Source of the DNA: Bradyrhizobium sp. WBOS07
GTDB lineage: Bacteria > Pseudomonadota > Alphaproteobacteria > Rhizobiales > Xanthobacteraceae
Assembly: GCF_024585165.1 (NCBI RefSeq)
Contig: NZ_CP029008.1
Location: forward strand, 1,860,001-1,924,000
Length of the DNA: 64,000 bases
Direction: 5' to 3'
The position numbers and the translations under genes were made by a program. The notes beneath the pieces were generated by a model. That model was not told the DNA's origin. It ran no database searches and saw nothing but the letters and a program-made list of their open reading frames with translations. Below are positions 24,899-33,750 of the stretch, piece after piece (position 1 is the stretch's first letter; every line of letters starts with the position of its first letter).

Positions 24899-25627
24899 TT
24901 AGTTTTGCTGTTCTCGTTTGGCAGCGGCCACGCGTAGTGCCGCTTGAACAACGGTTCGCACTCCCAATTTTGCTTTCGCGTTGTTCAGGTAAGAGATAGC
25001 AGTGTGATGCGATATTCCCAGAATGCGTCCGATGTCCCAAGCGCTCTTGCCGCGGGCGGCCCACTCCAGACATTCGAACTCGCGGGCGGACAAAGCTGCT
25101 CCATCAACACGAAGATCGCTCGCGAGTTTGCGGCGAACGTGTGAGTGGAAGAACATCGCCATCAACTGAAGCATTCGAGGGTTCGACGTGACGAAGCGTT
25201 CGAATTGAGCTTCCCGTTGGTTGCCGGCAAAGGTGACGGCGGCAACGGGGCCGTGTCCGTCATGGATAGGAACGGTGAATCCTAGCCGAATGCCATATTG
25301 GGAGGCTTCGTCCAGCAACCGCTTCTGTGCCGGCGAAAGATATCGTTCGGTCGATCCGATTCCCCAGCGAAACGGCTCGGTGTCCCGTAGCGCCTGCATG
25401 ATAACCGGATCGATCCGTTCGTAGTGGCTCCTTAGGTAGTGTGAAGTCCACTCCTTTGGGTATGTCGACATAAGACGGGGTGTCCCATCGAGCTTTTGCG
25501 GTAGCGCGAGGTACGCAAAGCAAGACAGGTCGAGAGCCGCGGCTGTGACGGCCATGGCTCCCGAAAGCTCTGCTTGATCTTCAGCGCTCGAAAGATGATC
25601 AATGAAGTCTTGAAATATGCGATGCAT
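24899..25627 (-). CDS. traR: LuxR family quorum-sensing regulator, TraR-like
   Basis: This 242-residue protein has an N-terminal autoinducer-binding domain ('YLRSHYERIDPVIMQAL', 'FRWGIGSTERYLSPAQ' and 'GFTVPIHDGHGPVAAVTFAG') and a C-terminal LuxR helix-turn-helix ('LSAREFECLEWAARGKSAWD' to 'KAKLGV'). The domains are complete. It is followed on the same strand by the luxI-like gene, so the pair forms a signalling unit. Its likely targets are the ICE excision genes, above all the fseA-like gene at 3174, where a 14-bp palindrome lies in the promoter region. Confidence 0.88.
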   Translation of the reverse strand: MHRIFQDFIDHLSSAEDQAELSGAMAVTAAALDLSCFAYLALPQKLDGTPRLMSTYPKEWTSHYLRSHYERIDPVIMQALRDTEPFRWGIGSTERYLSPAQKRLLDEASQYGIRLGFTVPIHDGHGPVAAVTFAGNQREAQFERFVTSNPRMLQLMAMFFHSHVRRKLASDLRVDGAALSAREFECLEWAARGKSAWDIGRILGISHHTAISYLNNAKAKLGVRTVVQAALRVAAAKREQQN

Positions 25628-25957
25628 GTCGAGCTAGGTTAGGTGGCGTCGGTACTTGATCTCCGGCACGGCTGTCCCGGTTAAACCTTCCTTATCGAAC
25701 GGTCAGAGCAGCACGGACATCGTTGACGATTGCGGGTGATGTCCAAAAGGGTACTCAAATCCATAAAAGAAGCCCGGGACCCGTCATCGGACCCCGGGCA
25801 GTCTAGGGAGGACGCCCTCAGGCGCTTGCTGCCATTTACTGACACCTTCGCGTCAGACCGCCGACAACGAGCGGGACCACGGGAAATCAAGCGATGGCCT
25901 GTGCGATGAAAGGCAGGGTTTCAGATTGTTCCTGCCATTGAGGGAGAGAACATTGGG
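25628..25957. other. Gap between the quorum genes and the catabolic cargo
   Basis: About 330 bases without a credible gene. It must hold the traR promoter at its left side and holds the terminator for the GMC oxidoreductase gene at 25764-25799. It forms the left border of the catabolic cargo. Confidence 0.5.
25764..25799 (-). terminator. Terminator after the GMC oxidoreductase gene
   Basis: Read on the minus strand, GCCCGGG and CCCGGGC (25772-25778 and 25793-25799) form a 7-bp GC stem, followed by TCTTTTATGG. It lies about 160 bases beyond the GMC gene and ends its transcription before the quorum-sensing genes. Confidence 0.65.
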
Positions 25958-27550
25958 TCACTTCCCGGCAATCAACTCTGCAGCTTTCTCCGCCATAGCC
26001 ATGATCGGCAGATTGGTGTTTCCGCTGATCACGGTCGGCATAAGTGAACCGTCGATAACGCGTAGATTGTCGATGCCCCGAACCCGAAGCTTGCTATCGA
26101 CCACGGCGTCGCGATCCTCACCCATGCGACATGTTCCGACCGGGTGGTAGATCGTTTCTGCGCGGGCTCGTATCCACTTTTTGCGGGATTCCGTGCTGGT
26201 AAACGGATCGATATCGAGTTTGCGCTTAATGTGTTTTCGGAGCGCCGGCTGATCGATGATCTCGCACATCTGCCGAACGCCTTCTTGCATGCTGACGAAA
26301 TCACTTTCATCGGATAGAAAGCGGGGGTCGATCGCCGGCGCGACGAAGGGATCGGCCGACCGCAGGCGCAGCGTTCCACGACTCTTCGGACGAAGCTGGC
26401 ATACGCGAATGGCAAAGCCGTGCGGGACGCGCTCGCCCTGCGGCGGGTTTCGCAGCGCGACGATGAGATGAGCCTGCCACTCAGGCCACGATGAGGTTTT
26501 ATCGGGCCCCCAGAAGGCTCCGGCTTCGACCCCCTGTGAGGTGCCGGGCCCCGTGCCTCGGAGCATATATTGTGCGCCGGCCAAGGCACCTCTGAACAAT
26601 CCGATGTACGGCGTCAGTGTGATCGGCTGCGACGCCTCCAATCGAATTGCGCAATCCAAATGATCTTGCAGATTGCTTCCAACGCCGGCGGAATCGAGCA
26701 CCGGCTTGATGCCGAGTGAACGGAGGTGATCGGCCGGTCCAATTCCTGACAGCATCAGTAATTGCGGCGAACCAATGGCCCCGGAAGTCAGCAAGACTTC
26801 TCGTTCGGCCGAAACGGTGACCTCACGCCCGTTGTGGTCAATGACAACACCCCGAACGCGCGTGCCTTCGACCGCGAGGCGCCGAACCTGAGTGTTGGCC
26901 ATGATGGTCAGATTGCTTCGTCCTTTCCCCTGGTCGAGAAACTTGAAAGCACCTGAACGCTTGCCGTCTGAAATCGTAAGTTCGTAGAAGCCTGCGCCCA
27001 TCTGAGACGGACCATTGAAGCCGTTGTTCTCGGGGAGGCCTGCCGACTTGGCGCTCTCAATAAATGCCTTCGAGATTGGATGCTGCAACACGCCATAAGA
27101 AAGTCGGATCGGACCCGAATAACCTCGGTCCTGATCGGGCTGGGACGTTACCTGGGCGGCGTCCTCGATTTTTCTAAGGTAGGGGCGGAGGTTTTCGTAC
27201 CCCCACCCACGACAGCCTTGCGCTTCCCATGAGTCGTAATCCTGAGGATTTCCCCGGATCGCAATCATGGAGTTGATGGCGGACGACCCTCCCACCACCT
27301 TGCCACGGGGAATATAGATCTTGCGATTGTTGAGTTCGGTCTGCGGTTCGGTCCAAAATTGCCAGTTATGCTTCGGACTCGTGTAGAGCACGCGAATGCC
27401 CGCCGGCATGTGAACGAAGATTGAAGAAGAGGGACGTCCGGCCTCGAGCAGCAACACCTTGACGTTGGGATCTTCGCTCAATCGAGCGGCGAGCACGCAT
27501 CCTGCCGATCCTGCGCCGACAACGATATAATCGTATTTCGAGAGCTTCAT
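25958..27550 (-). CDS. GMC family alcohol oxidoreductase (FAD)
   Basis: This 530-residue protein has the FAD-binding start 'YDYIVVGAGSAGCVLAARLS', the GMC signature 'RGKVVGGSSAINSMIAIRG' and the active site near the C-terminus, 'YHPVGTCRMG' and 'SGNTNLPIMAMAEKAAELI', with catalytic His and Asn. It is closest in outline to choline dehydrogenase-like and polyethylene-glycol-dehydrogenase-like enzymes that oxidise a primary alcohol to an aldehyde. Operator-like palindromes lie about 100 bases upstream. With the aldehyde dehydrogenase and CoA ligase elsewhere in the cargo it could give alcohol to acid to CoA ester. The exact substrate is unknown. Confidence 0.88.
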   Translation of the reverse strand: MKLSKYDYIVVGAGSAGCVLAARLSEDPNVKVLLLEAGRPSSSIFVHMPAGIRVLYTSPKHNWQFWTEPQTELNNRKIYIPRGKVVGGSSAINSMIAIRGNPQDYDSWEAQGCRGWGYENLRPYLRKIEDAAQVTSQPDQDRGYSGPIRLSYGVLQHPISKAFIESAKSAGLPENNGFNGPSQMGAGFYELTISDGKRSGAFKFLDQGKGRSNLTIMANTQVRRLAVEGTRVRGVVIDHNGREVTVSAEREVLLTSGAIGSPQLLMLSGIGPADHLRSLGIKPVLDSAGVGSNLQDHLDCAIRLEASQPITLTPYIGLFRGALAGAQYMLRGTGPGTSQGVEAGAFWGPDKTSSWPEWQAHLIVALRNPPQGERVPHGFAIRVCQLRPKSRGTLRLRSADPFVAPAIDPRFLSDESDFVSMQEGVRQMCEIIDQPALRKHIKRKLDIDPFTSTESRKKWIRARAETIYHPVGTCRMGEDRDAVVDSKLRVRGIDNLRVIDGSLMPTVISGNTNLPIMAMAEKAAELIAGK

Positions 27551-27646
27551 CCTCCGTCCCCTATTTCAAAAGCCGACGATCGGTTCGTTTTTGCGACCAG
27601 TTTCGCCAAGGTCAGGCCTTCCCGACTTGCAAAAGCCATCGCCAAA

Positions 27647-27685
27647 CTATAATTGGTCCTACCAATCAGGTCGATCCAATTATAG
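27647..27685. promoter_or_regulatory. GntR-type operator inside a larger inverted repeat
   Basis: ATTGGT-CCT-ACCAAT (27652-27666) is a perfect palindrome of the form TGGTNNNACCA. Around it CTATAATTGG (27647-27656) and CCAATTATAG (27676-27685) form a second perfect dyad. It sits between the GMC gene (minus strand) and a small ORF (plus strand), so it can control both. The most likely binder is the GntR protein at 33751. Confidence 0.7.
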
Positions 27686-27721
27686 CGACGAAGGCCTGGT
27701 AGTCAACGGAGAGCTCGTCTC

Positions 27722-27862
27722 ATGTTTCAATACCGGAGGATCGTGGCCGCGTTCCTGCTCCTCGGCGCAGGGCTCGCCGTTTTGCTGCTCGCTCCTGCCA
27801 AACCTGCCATCCAGCCGGACCAAGAGACGATTCGACGAGTGATATGGGCTCTTGGCCCCTAG
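27722..27862 (+). CDS. Possible 46-residue membrane peptide
   Basis: ATG at 27722 follows GGAGAG by about 9 bases and opens a frame of 46 codons. The product begins 'MFQYRRIVAAFLLLGAGLAV', continues 'LLLAPAKPAIQP' and ends 'RRVIWALGP': a basic N-terminus, one clear membrane helix and a charged tail. It lies directly downstream of the operator at 27652 and ends in a 4-base overlap with the convergent CoA-transferase gene (CTAG). I recognise no family. Such small proteins can adjust transporters or anchor enzymes, but that is speculation. It could also be a chance frame. Confidence 0.4.
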   Translation: MFQYRRIVAAFLLLGAGLAVLLLAPAKPAIQPDQETIRRVIWALGP

Positions 27863-29106
27863 CCGACTTCGGGACGTCCGATATCGATGATCCGTCGCTC
27901 ACTTAGATCTTGGATGGCCGCCGAGTCGTACTTCAGTATCGACTTGAGGATGTTTGCAGTATCCTCGCCTCGCCGCGGCGGTCCTTTGGCATATTCGATC
28001 TTCGTTCCGGAAAACTTTATCGGATTGGCGACGAGAGGGGCTGTTGTTCCGGAAGAATGAGGAAGATTGACCTGCATCTCCCGATGGATAACCTGAGGGT
28101 GAGCGAACACCTGATCCAGCCGGTTGATCGGTGCGCAAGGCACGCCCACGGGCTCCAGAATGGAAATCCAATGCTGGGTCGTCTGCTGTATCAGATGCGC
28201 ATCGAGTAGGGGGATGAGTTGATCACGATTCTTAAGCCGGTCGGTGTTAGTGACGAAACGGCTATCGGTTGCCAGGCCGCTTAAACCAGTAGCTGCACAG
28301 AACTTCCGGAATTGCTGATCATTACCAACGGCGAGCACGAAGGAACCGTCGCTGGTTCTGAAGACCTGATATGGAACGATGTTTGGATGCGCGTTGCCGA
28401 ACCGTTTCGGCGGCGTGCCGGTCGTGAGGAAATTCAAATTTTGGTTGGCGAGAACCGCGACCTGGACGTCCAGCAGTGCCATGTCGATATGCTGTCCTTC
28501 TCCGGTGCGTTCGCGATGCAGTAATGCGGAGATGACGCCGGCGGCGCTATACATGCCAGTGAGAATATCGACGATCGGAACCCCGACCTTCTGCGGACCC
28601 CCGCCTGGCTTGTCATCACTCTCTCCGGTAATGCTCATCAGGCCGCCGATGGCCTGAATGGCCATATCGTATCCTGCGACGTCCTTCATCGGGCCGGTCT
28701 GGCCATAGCCGGTGATGGAACAGTAAATGATGTCAGGCTTGACCCTTTTAAGCGCCTCGTAGTCGAGGCCGTAACGCGCCATGTCGCCGACCTTGTAGTT
28801 CTCGATCACGAGATCGGCTTGCTGGGCAAGTGCGCGCACAATGGCGCTACCCTCGTCAGTCGATATATCGACGCATATCGAATGCTTGCCGCGATTGGCG
28901 CTCAGGAAATACGCGCTTTCGGTCGTATCAATTCCACCGTCTTTCCGCAGAAAGGGCGGGCCCCACTGCCGCGTATCGTCGCCGGTGCCAGGGCGTTCGA
29001 TCTTCCAAACCTCGGCTCCTAGATCAGACAGCAACTGCGCTAACCAAGGCCCCGCGAGGATTCTCGAAAGATCCAGCACTCGATAACCTGCCAACGGTCC
29101 AGCCAT
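27859..29106 (-). CDS. Class III CoA-transferase (CaiB/BaiF)
   Basis: This 415-residue protein starts 'MAGPLAGYRVLDLSRILAGP', with AAGGAAG upstream of the ATG at 29106. 'AGYDMAIQAIGGLMSITGE' carries the catalytic Asp that forms the acyl anhydride, and 'LLHRERTGEGQHIDMALLD' is typical of the family. It moves CoA between an acyl-CoA and a free acid, such as oxalate, carnitine or an aromatic acid in known members. Two GntR-type operators lie between it and the divergent ABC transporter. It probably activates an acid intermediate of the cargo pathway without spending ATP. Confidence 0.88.
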   Translation of the reverse strand: MAGPLAGYRVLDLSRILAGPWLAQLLSDLGAEVWKIERPGTGDDTRQWGPPFLRKDGGIDTTESAYFLSANRGKHSICVDISTDEGSAIVRALAQQADLVIENYKVGDMARYGLDYEALKRVKPDIIYCSITGYGQTGPMKDVAGYDMAIQAIGGLMSITGESDDKPGGGPQKVGVPIVDILTGMYSAAGVISALLHRERTGEGQHIDMALLDVQVAVLANQNLNFLTTGTPPKRFGNAHPNIVPYQVFRTSDGSFVLAVGNDQQFRKFCAATGLSGLATDSRFVTNTDRLKNRDQLIPLLDAHLIQQTTQHWISILEPVGVPCAPINRLDQVFAHPQVIHREMQVNLPHSSGTTAPLVANPIKFSGTKIEYAKGPPRRGEDTANILKSILKYDSAAIQDLSERRIIDIGRPEVG

Positions 29107-29182
29107 CACGCTTCCTTGAAGTCTGCGGGTCAAATAGCCGCGCGCCGTGCGAGGCCGCACTAACTATATGTGGAGCGACCAG

Positions 29183-29197
29183 ATTGGTCAAACCAAA
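29183..29197. promoter_or_regulatory. GntR-type operator 2
   Basis: ATTGGT-CAA-ACCAAA has the TGGTNNNACCA form. It lies 77 bases before the CoA-transferase start on the minus strand and suits control of that promoter. Confidence 0.65.
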
Positions 29198-29240
29198 TGC
29201 TGCTTGACACCGCGCATCACGCGACATACGGTCCTGCCAA

Positions 29241-29255
29241 ATTGGTTTAACCAAT
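29241..29255. promoter_or_regulatory. GntR-type operator 3
   Basis: ATTGGT-TTA-ACCAAT is a perfect 15-bp palindrome 39 bases before the ABC transporter operon start. Together with operator 2 it covers the divergent promoters. Confidence 0.7.
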
Positions 29256-29293
29256 TAATGAAAATACCGGGAAGAACGTGAAGGTCTGGCTGT

Positions 29294-30454
29294 ATGGCGC
29301 GAGTAACTCTCCAGAATGTCGCGAAATCCTTTGGAGGAGATCGAGGGCCATGGGCCGTTCAGGACTTTTCGTTGGATATTGCCGATGGCGAACTGGTCGT
29401 GTTCGTCGGCCCGTCCGGCTGCGGCAAGTCCACGACGTTGCGAATGCTCGCCGGTCTAGATGACGTCACATTCGGCAAGATTCTGATCGACGGAAGGGAC
29501 GTCACCGCGCTTCCGCCGAAAGATCGCAACATTGCGATGGTTTTTCAGAACTACGCTCTCTATCCACAGAAGACGGTCTTCGAAAACATGGCCTTCGGCC
29601 TTCGGGTCCGTAGGACGCCACAGCAGGAGATCGATCGTCGGGTGCGCAGCGCGGCATCAAGTCTCGGATTGGAGGCCCTGCTGGAGCGCAAGCCACGCCA
29701 ATTGTCGGGTGGTCAGATGCAGCGCGTAGCGCTTGGTCGCGCGTTAGTCAGAGATCCCGACGTATTCCTCCTCGACGAACCCCTCTCGAACCTTGATGCG
29801 AAGCTGCGGGTCCGGACGCGAGAAGAGATTGCGACGCTACACGCCCGATTGGGCGCGACGATGATATTTGTTACCCACGATCAGGTCGAGGCCATGACGC
29901 TCGGCGATCGTATCGTGATCATGCGTGACGGATTCATCCAACAGGCGGGCAGTCCGCTTGACCTTTATGATCGGCCCGCGAACGCCTTCGTGGCGACTTT
30001 CATCGGGTCTCCAGAGATGAACCTGATTGATGGCGGGTTGATGCGCGACGGGGGCGCGCTCGTAATGCGCTCCGGCGGTTTGAGCGTCAACTTGCCTGCC
30101 CAGTCATTCTCCGAAGCGGAAAGGGATGTCACGCTTGGCATTAGGCCCGAGCACATCGAGCGCGCGGAAACCTCCACGGCTTTTGAGCTGGTAGTCGGCT
30201 TGGTCGAGCAAATCGGCGCGCAAACCTATGTGCTGGGTAAGATCGATGGCAACAAAATCCGCGCGGTATTTGCTCGGGACGATGCGCTGAGGGCGGGCGA
30301 CCGAATTTTTGTGAATTTGTCTCAAGAGAAGTTGCACCTGTTCTCGCGCGAGAGCGGCAAGACACTGAGGCGGACCTCGACGAAAGGCGAAAATGGCAAC
30401 GGGAGAGAACTTCATGGACAAGCTCAGCTTAGGCGCGCCGAGTTCCAAGGCTAA
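29294..30454 (+). CDS. ABC transporter ATPase, MalK/UgpC-like
   Basis: This 386-residue protein has Walker A 'GPSGCGKSTTLRMLAGLD', the signature 'LSGGQMQRVALGRALVRDP', Walker B 'VFLLDEPLSN' and a C-terminal TOBE regulatory domain with 'GIRPEHI'. It energises a sugar-type (CUT1) importer formed with the next three genes. Its end overlaps the binding-protein gene by about 60 bases in another frame, a tight operon. The first gene after operators 2 and 3, it is likely repressed by the GntR protein until substrate is present. Confidence 0.92.
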   Translation: MARVTLQNVAKSFGGDRGPWAVQDFSLDIADGELVVFVGPSGCGKSTTLRMLAGLDDVTFGKILIDGRDVTALPPKDRNIAMVFQNYALYPQKTVFENMAFGLRVRRTPQQEIDRRVRSAASSLGLEALLERKPRQLSGGQMQRVALGRALVRDPDVFLLDEPLSNLDAKLRVRTREEIATLHARLGATMIFVTHDQVEAMTLGDRIVIMRDGFIQQAGSPLDLYDRPANAFVATFIGSPEMNLIDGGLMRDGGALVMRSGGLSVNLPAQSFSEAERDVTLGIRPEHIERAETSTAFELVVGLVEQIGAQTYVLGKIDGNKIRAVFARDDALRAGDRIFVNLSQEKLHLFSRESGKTLRRTSTKGENGNGRELHGQAQLRRAEFQG

Positions 30455-31775
30455 CGTGAGCGACATCGATCGGCGGCGTTTTCTCAAAACGACGGCTGGT
30501 GCAGCGGCTGGCATCGCGGGCTCACTTTCCGCGCCCTATGTCAACGCACAGTCCGGGGTAACGCTTCGCATTTTGAACGCTGAAACGACTGCTGCGAGCC
30601 AATCGGCCTTGCGCGATGCGTGCAATGAATACGAGAGCAAGTTCGGCGTAAAAATCGTCGTCGACTCGACGCCGATTAGTGGTGGTTATGCGAAGTCGAT
30701 GGCGGCCATCAATGCTGGCGCTCCTTACGATATCGCCACGGCGGGATACATTGCGCACATCTTGCAATACGCGATGGCGGGTCACATCGTGCCGTTGACG
30801 GATCTTGTCAAAAAATATTCGTGGGGGAAGCAGGGAACCTGGTCATATAAGGGAGAAAATTGGTTCTATCCCTATGACTACAATTTGGTGACGGTTTTCT
30901 ACAGAAAAGATCTGTATCAGGAGAAGGGCCTGAAGGTTCCCAACACATGGGCCGAGTTCCTTGAGAATTGCCGGGCGCTGACTGTCGCGAAGGATGGCAA
31001 CATAGAGCGAGGGGGGTGCGTCATACCGCTCGCGAGTGACAGTGCCACCAACTGGGCGAGCTTCGGCAACTTGTTTGCAGACGCGCCGAAGTTTTATGAC
31101 GACAAGTGGAACGTCGTTCTCGATGCGCCGGGGAATGCCGGACCGACCGGCCGTTTTCTCGATCTATATGCCGATCTTTATAAAACGATGCCGGCTGGCA
31201 TGAACACGGTCAGCTATGCTGAGCTGATGAGTCTTTTCGCGACGGGAAAGGTTGCGCATACCGTCTATTCGGGCCGCGTAGTCGAGGCGCTGGAAGCTCG
31301 CAATCCGGACCTCGCAAACAAGTATGGTATTTTCGCTTCTCCAGACAGTGCTGGTAAGCAGAACGCACTGTCCTTCGCCTTCGATGGCTTTATTCTTTAC
31401 AAGACTAAGCAGACTGAGGCGGCCTTTAAGTTTCTACAATGGTTTATTGACGCGCACTATATTCGCTGGCTGCACTCCGCCTGGATGAATTTCCAACCGG
31501 CGCGATTGGACATTTACGAAGATCCACGGTGGAAAAATCATCCGATGATTCAGAAGCATTGGGCGACGATGGAGCAGATGAAGTCGTTCATTGATGAAGA
31601 CAGCAAGACGGTTCTTAACTCAATAGATATGACGGGTCCGTCGTTTGATCTGCGACCGTGCAAGGTCTTTGATGCGAACATTATGCCGGAGATGCTGCAA
31701 AATCGGGTTCTTAAGAACATGTCGTCAAGCGACTGCGTGAAAGCCGCCGCCGATCGAATCCGAAAAATTGGCTGA
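30393..31775 (+). CDS. Extracellular solute-binding protein (family 1), Tat exported
   Basis: This 460-residue protein carries a twin-arginine signal 'DIDRRRFLKTTAGAAAGIAG' ending near 'APYVNAQ', then a family 1 binding-protein fold ('YDIATAGYIAHILQYAMAGH', 'PNTWAEFLENCRAL', 'ALSFAFDGFILYKTKQTEAA'). It captures the substrate in the periplasm for the two permeases that follow. Start may be ATG 30393 or ATG 30414. Tat export of a binding protein is less usual than Sec export and may reflect folding needs. The ligand is unknown; the fold is used for sugars, glycerol-phosphates and polyols. Confidence 0.9.
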   Translation: MATGENFMDKLSLGAPSSKANVSDIDRRRFLKTTAGAAAGIAGSLSAPYVNAQSGVTLRILNAETTAASQSALRDACNEYESKFGVKIVVDSTPISGGYAKSMAAINAGAPYDIATAGYIAHILQYAMAGHIVPLTDLVKKYSWGKQGTWSYKGENWFYPYDYNLVTVFYRKDLYQEKGLKVPNTWAEFLENCRALTVAKDGNIERGGCVIPLASDSATNWASFGNLFADAPKFYDDKWNVVLDAPGNAGPTGRFLDLYADLYKTMPAGMNTVSYAELMSLFATGKVAHTVYSGRVVEALEARNPDLANKYGIFASPDSAGKQNALSFAFDGFILYKTKQTEAAFKFLQWFIDAHYIRWLHSAWMNFQPARLDIYEDPRWKNHPMIQKHWATMEQMKSFIDEDSKTVLNSIDMTGPSFDLRPCKVFDANIMPEMLQNRVLKNMSSSDCVKAAADRIRKIG

Positions 31776-31807
31776 GCATCGGAACTGGTGAATAGAGGCC
31801 CGAGGCT

Positions 31808-32680
31808 ATGCGACAGGACTGGCGAATCATCGGTTTGTTCATCGGGGGTGTACTGGTACTCGGTACAATTGTTGGCGGACCTCTCCTCTATTCGATAAAG
31901 CTCTCCTTCTACACAGCGGCGTCGTTCATCGACCCGCCGCAGTGGGTGGGACTTGGCAATTACGTGAAGGTTCTTAGTGAGCCGCTGTTCTGGGGCTCGC
32001 TGTTAAACGGTGTCACGATCGCCATCTCGGCGATCGTGCTGCAAGTCGTTCTCGGCGTCACCATTGCGCTCGTCCTCAATAGGCAGTTTGTGGGGCAGAC
32101 TGTCGTGCGGGCGCTGTCAATCGTGCCGTATTTTCTTCCGACGGTCGTCGCCTGCCTCATCACGCAGTGGATTCTTGATCCCAACTACGGCCTTCTCAAG
32201 AGTGTCTTCGCGTCATTCGGATATGGGATGTTCGATTGGGGAGGTAATTCAACGAGCGCGAAGGCGACTATTGTCCTTGTTAGCGTTTGGATCTGGACGC
32301 CGTTTGTCGTGACCTGTGTTCTTGCCGGCCTTCAATCCATTCCGGCTCAACTGTATGAAGCGGCCCGGGTCGATGGAGCAGGGGTTATGAAGCAATTCTG
32401 GCATGTCACGCTGCCAGGATTGAGGTCAGTGTTGATCGTGGTCATCCTCCTGAGAGGGATCTGGATGTTCAACAAGTTCGACGTGATCTGGCTTCTAACG
32501 AAGGGCGGACCGCTCAACGAAACCGAGACGCTTCCCACGTTGGCCTACCGAAAAGCGTTTCTCGAGTTCGACTTGGGAGGGGGGGCCGCTGTCGCCACCA
32601 TCTCGTTCTTGATGTTGGCGAGCATTATCTTGATTTACCTCAGGGTTTTTCCGATCGACGAGGCCAAGCAGGGACGATGA
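31808..32680 (+). CDS. ABC transporter permease 1 (UgpA/MalF-like)
   Basis: This 290-residue protein has six membrane segments and the coupling loop 'LYEAARVDGAGVMKQFWHVT' (EAA motif). It forms half of the membrane channel of the importer. It starts 32 bases after the binding-protein gene and overlaps the second permease by 4 bases, so both are translated together. Confidence 0.92.
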   Translation: MRQDWRIIGLFIGGVLVLGTIVGGPLLYSIKLSFYTAASFIDPPQWVGLGNYVKVLSEPLFWGSLLNGVTIAISAIVLQVVLGVTIALVLNRQFVGQTVVRALSIVPYFLPTVVACLITQWILDPNYGLLKSVFASFGYGMFDWGGNSTSAKATIVLVSVWIWTPFVVTCVLAGLQSIPAQLYEAARVDGAGVMKQFWHVTLPGLRSVLIVVILLRGIWMFNKFDVIWLLTKGGPLNETETLPTLAYRKAFLEFDLGGGAAVATISFLMLASIILIYLRVFPIDEAKQGR

Positions 32681-33663
32681 CGATGTCGACTCAAAATCAA
32701 GCCCGCTCTGCTGCCGCTGTCGTCGTTGGTTCACGAGCGGTGCGGATGTTGCATAGCTCTAGCGGCTCAGGAAGAGAAATCTCAGACTCCACACCTTCAG
32801 TCTCGCACGGGAAAACGACGCGGTATTACGGCAAGTCGCTGAAGCAGATTGCCGGCCGCGTCGGTTTGTATGCCGCGGTTGCGCTAATCTGCATCTATTC
32901 CTTCTTCCCGATCTACTGGATGATCCTCTCCAGTCTGAGGTCGCCCGAAAAGCTATTTCTGGATTCATCCTTGGTTTTCTGGCCACCCGATCTAAGCTCT
33001 TACAAGTCACTCTTGCAGCTTACGAACTATCCGGCGAATTTCGTTAATAGCGTCATGATGGCTATGGCTACGATTGCCGTGGCGACGACGCTGTCATCAT
33101 TCATTGCTTATGGAGCGACGCGTTTACGGTTTCGGGGCAAAACGACGTTGGTCGCGTCCATGCTGTTCGCCTACATGTTTCCGCCATTGATGTTGGTTAT
33201 TCCGATGTCCGCCTTGTTCCGAATAGCTGGCTTAGCCGATAGCTTGTGGGGCCTGCTAATCGCTCACCTGGCGATTTCGCTGCCGCTGGCGGTGTGGCTG
33301 CTATGGGGCTTTTTCAAATCGATGCCGTTCGATCTGGAGGAAGCGGCAATGGTGGACGGCTGTTCCCAATTCGGCGCCTTCATCAAGGTGGTCCTTCCGC
33401 TTTCGGCCCCCGGCTTGATTACGGTCGGCATCTTCTCGTTTTTGCTGTCCTGGGCGGACTACGTATTCGCGCTCATCCTCATCATGAGTGATGATCGCAA
33501 GACATTGCCCGTGGGCTTGGCATCAATGCTTGGCGCGCAAGATCTGCGTTGGGGTGAGATACTCGCCGGCGCAACCCTTATTGCTCTGCCGTTGTTCGTT
33601 ATCTTTATGTTCTGCTATCGATATTTCGTCGCAGGGCTGACGGCGGGTGCGCTCAAAGGTTAG
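32677..33663 (+). CDS. ABC transporter permease 2 (UgpE/MalG-like)
   Basis: This 328-residue protein has a longer polar N-terminus (about 60 residues) than usual, then six membrane segments and the EAA loop 'DLEEAAMVDGCSQFGAFIKV'. It is the second half of the importer channel. The extra N-terminus suggests that a start nearer residue 45 could be real, but the ATGA overlap with the previous gene supports the annotated start. A strong hairpin follows 11 bases after the stop codon. Confidence 0.9.
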   Translation: MTMSTQNQARSAAAVVVGSRAVRMLHSSSGSGREISDSTPSVSHGKTTRYYGKSLKQIAGRVGLYAAVALICIYSFFPIYWMILSSLRSPEKLFLDSSLVFWPPDLSSYKSLLQLTNYPANFVNSVMMAMATIAVATTLSSFIAYGATRLRFRGKTTLVASMLFAYMFPPLMLVIPMSALFRIAGLADSLWGLLIAHLAISLPLAVWLLWGFFKSMPFDLEEAAMVDGCSQFGAFIKVVLPLSAPGLITVGIFSFLLSWADYVFALILIMSDDRKTLPVGLASMLGAQDLRWGEILAGATLIALPLFVIFMFCYRYFVAGLTAGALKG

Positions 33664-33674
33664 GCACTGTTCGA

Positions 33675-33698
33675 GCGAAGCACGTCCTCGTGCTTCGC
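33675..33698 (+). terminator. Strong hairpin after the sugar-type ABC operon
   Basis: GCGAAGCACG (33675-33684) and CGTGCTTCGC (33689-33698) form a perfect 10-bp stem with a TCCT loop between two convergent transcription units. There is no T tract, so it may work in both directions or with Rho. Confidence 0.6.
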
Positions 33699-33750
33699 GC
33701 TAGACCGTGGGTATTTCGCGTAGAGATGGCGGACGGGGTGCCCGGCAAGA

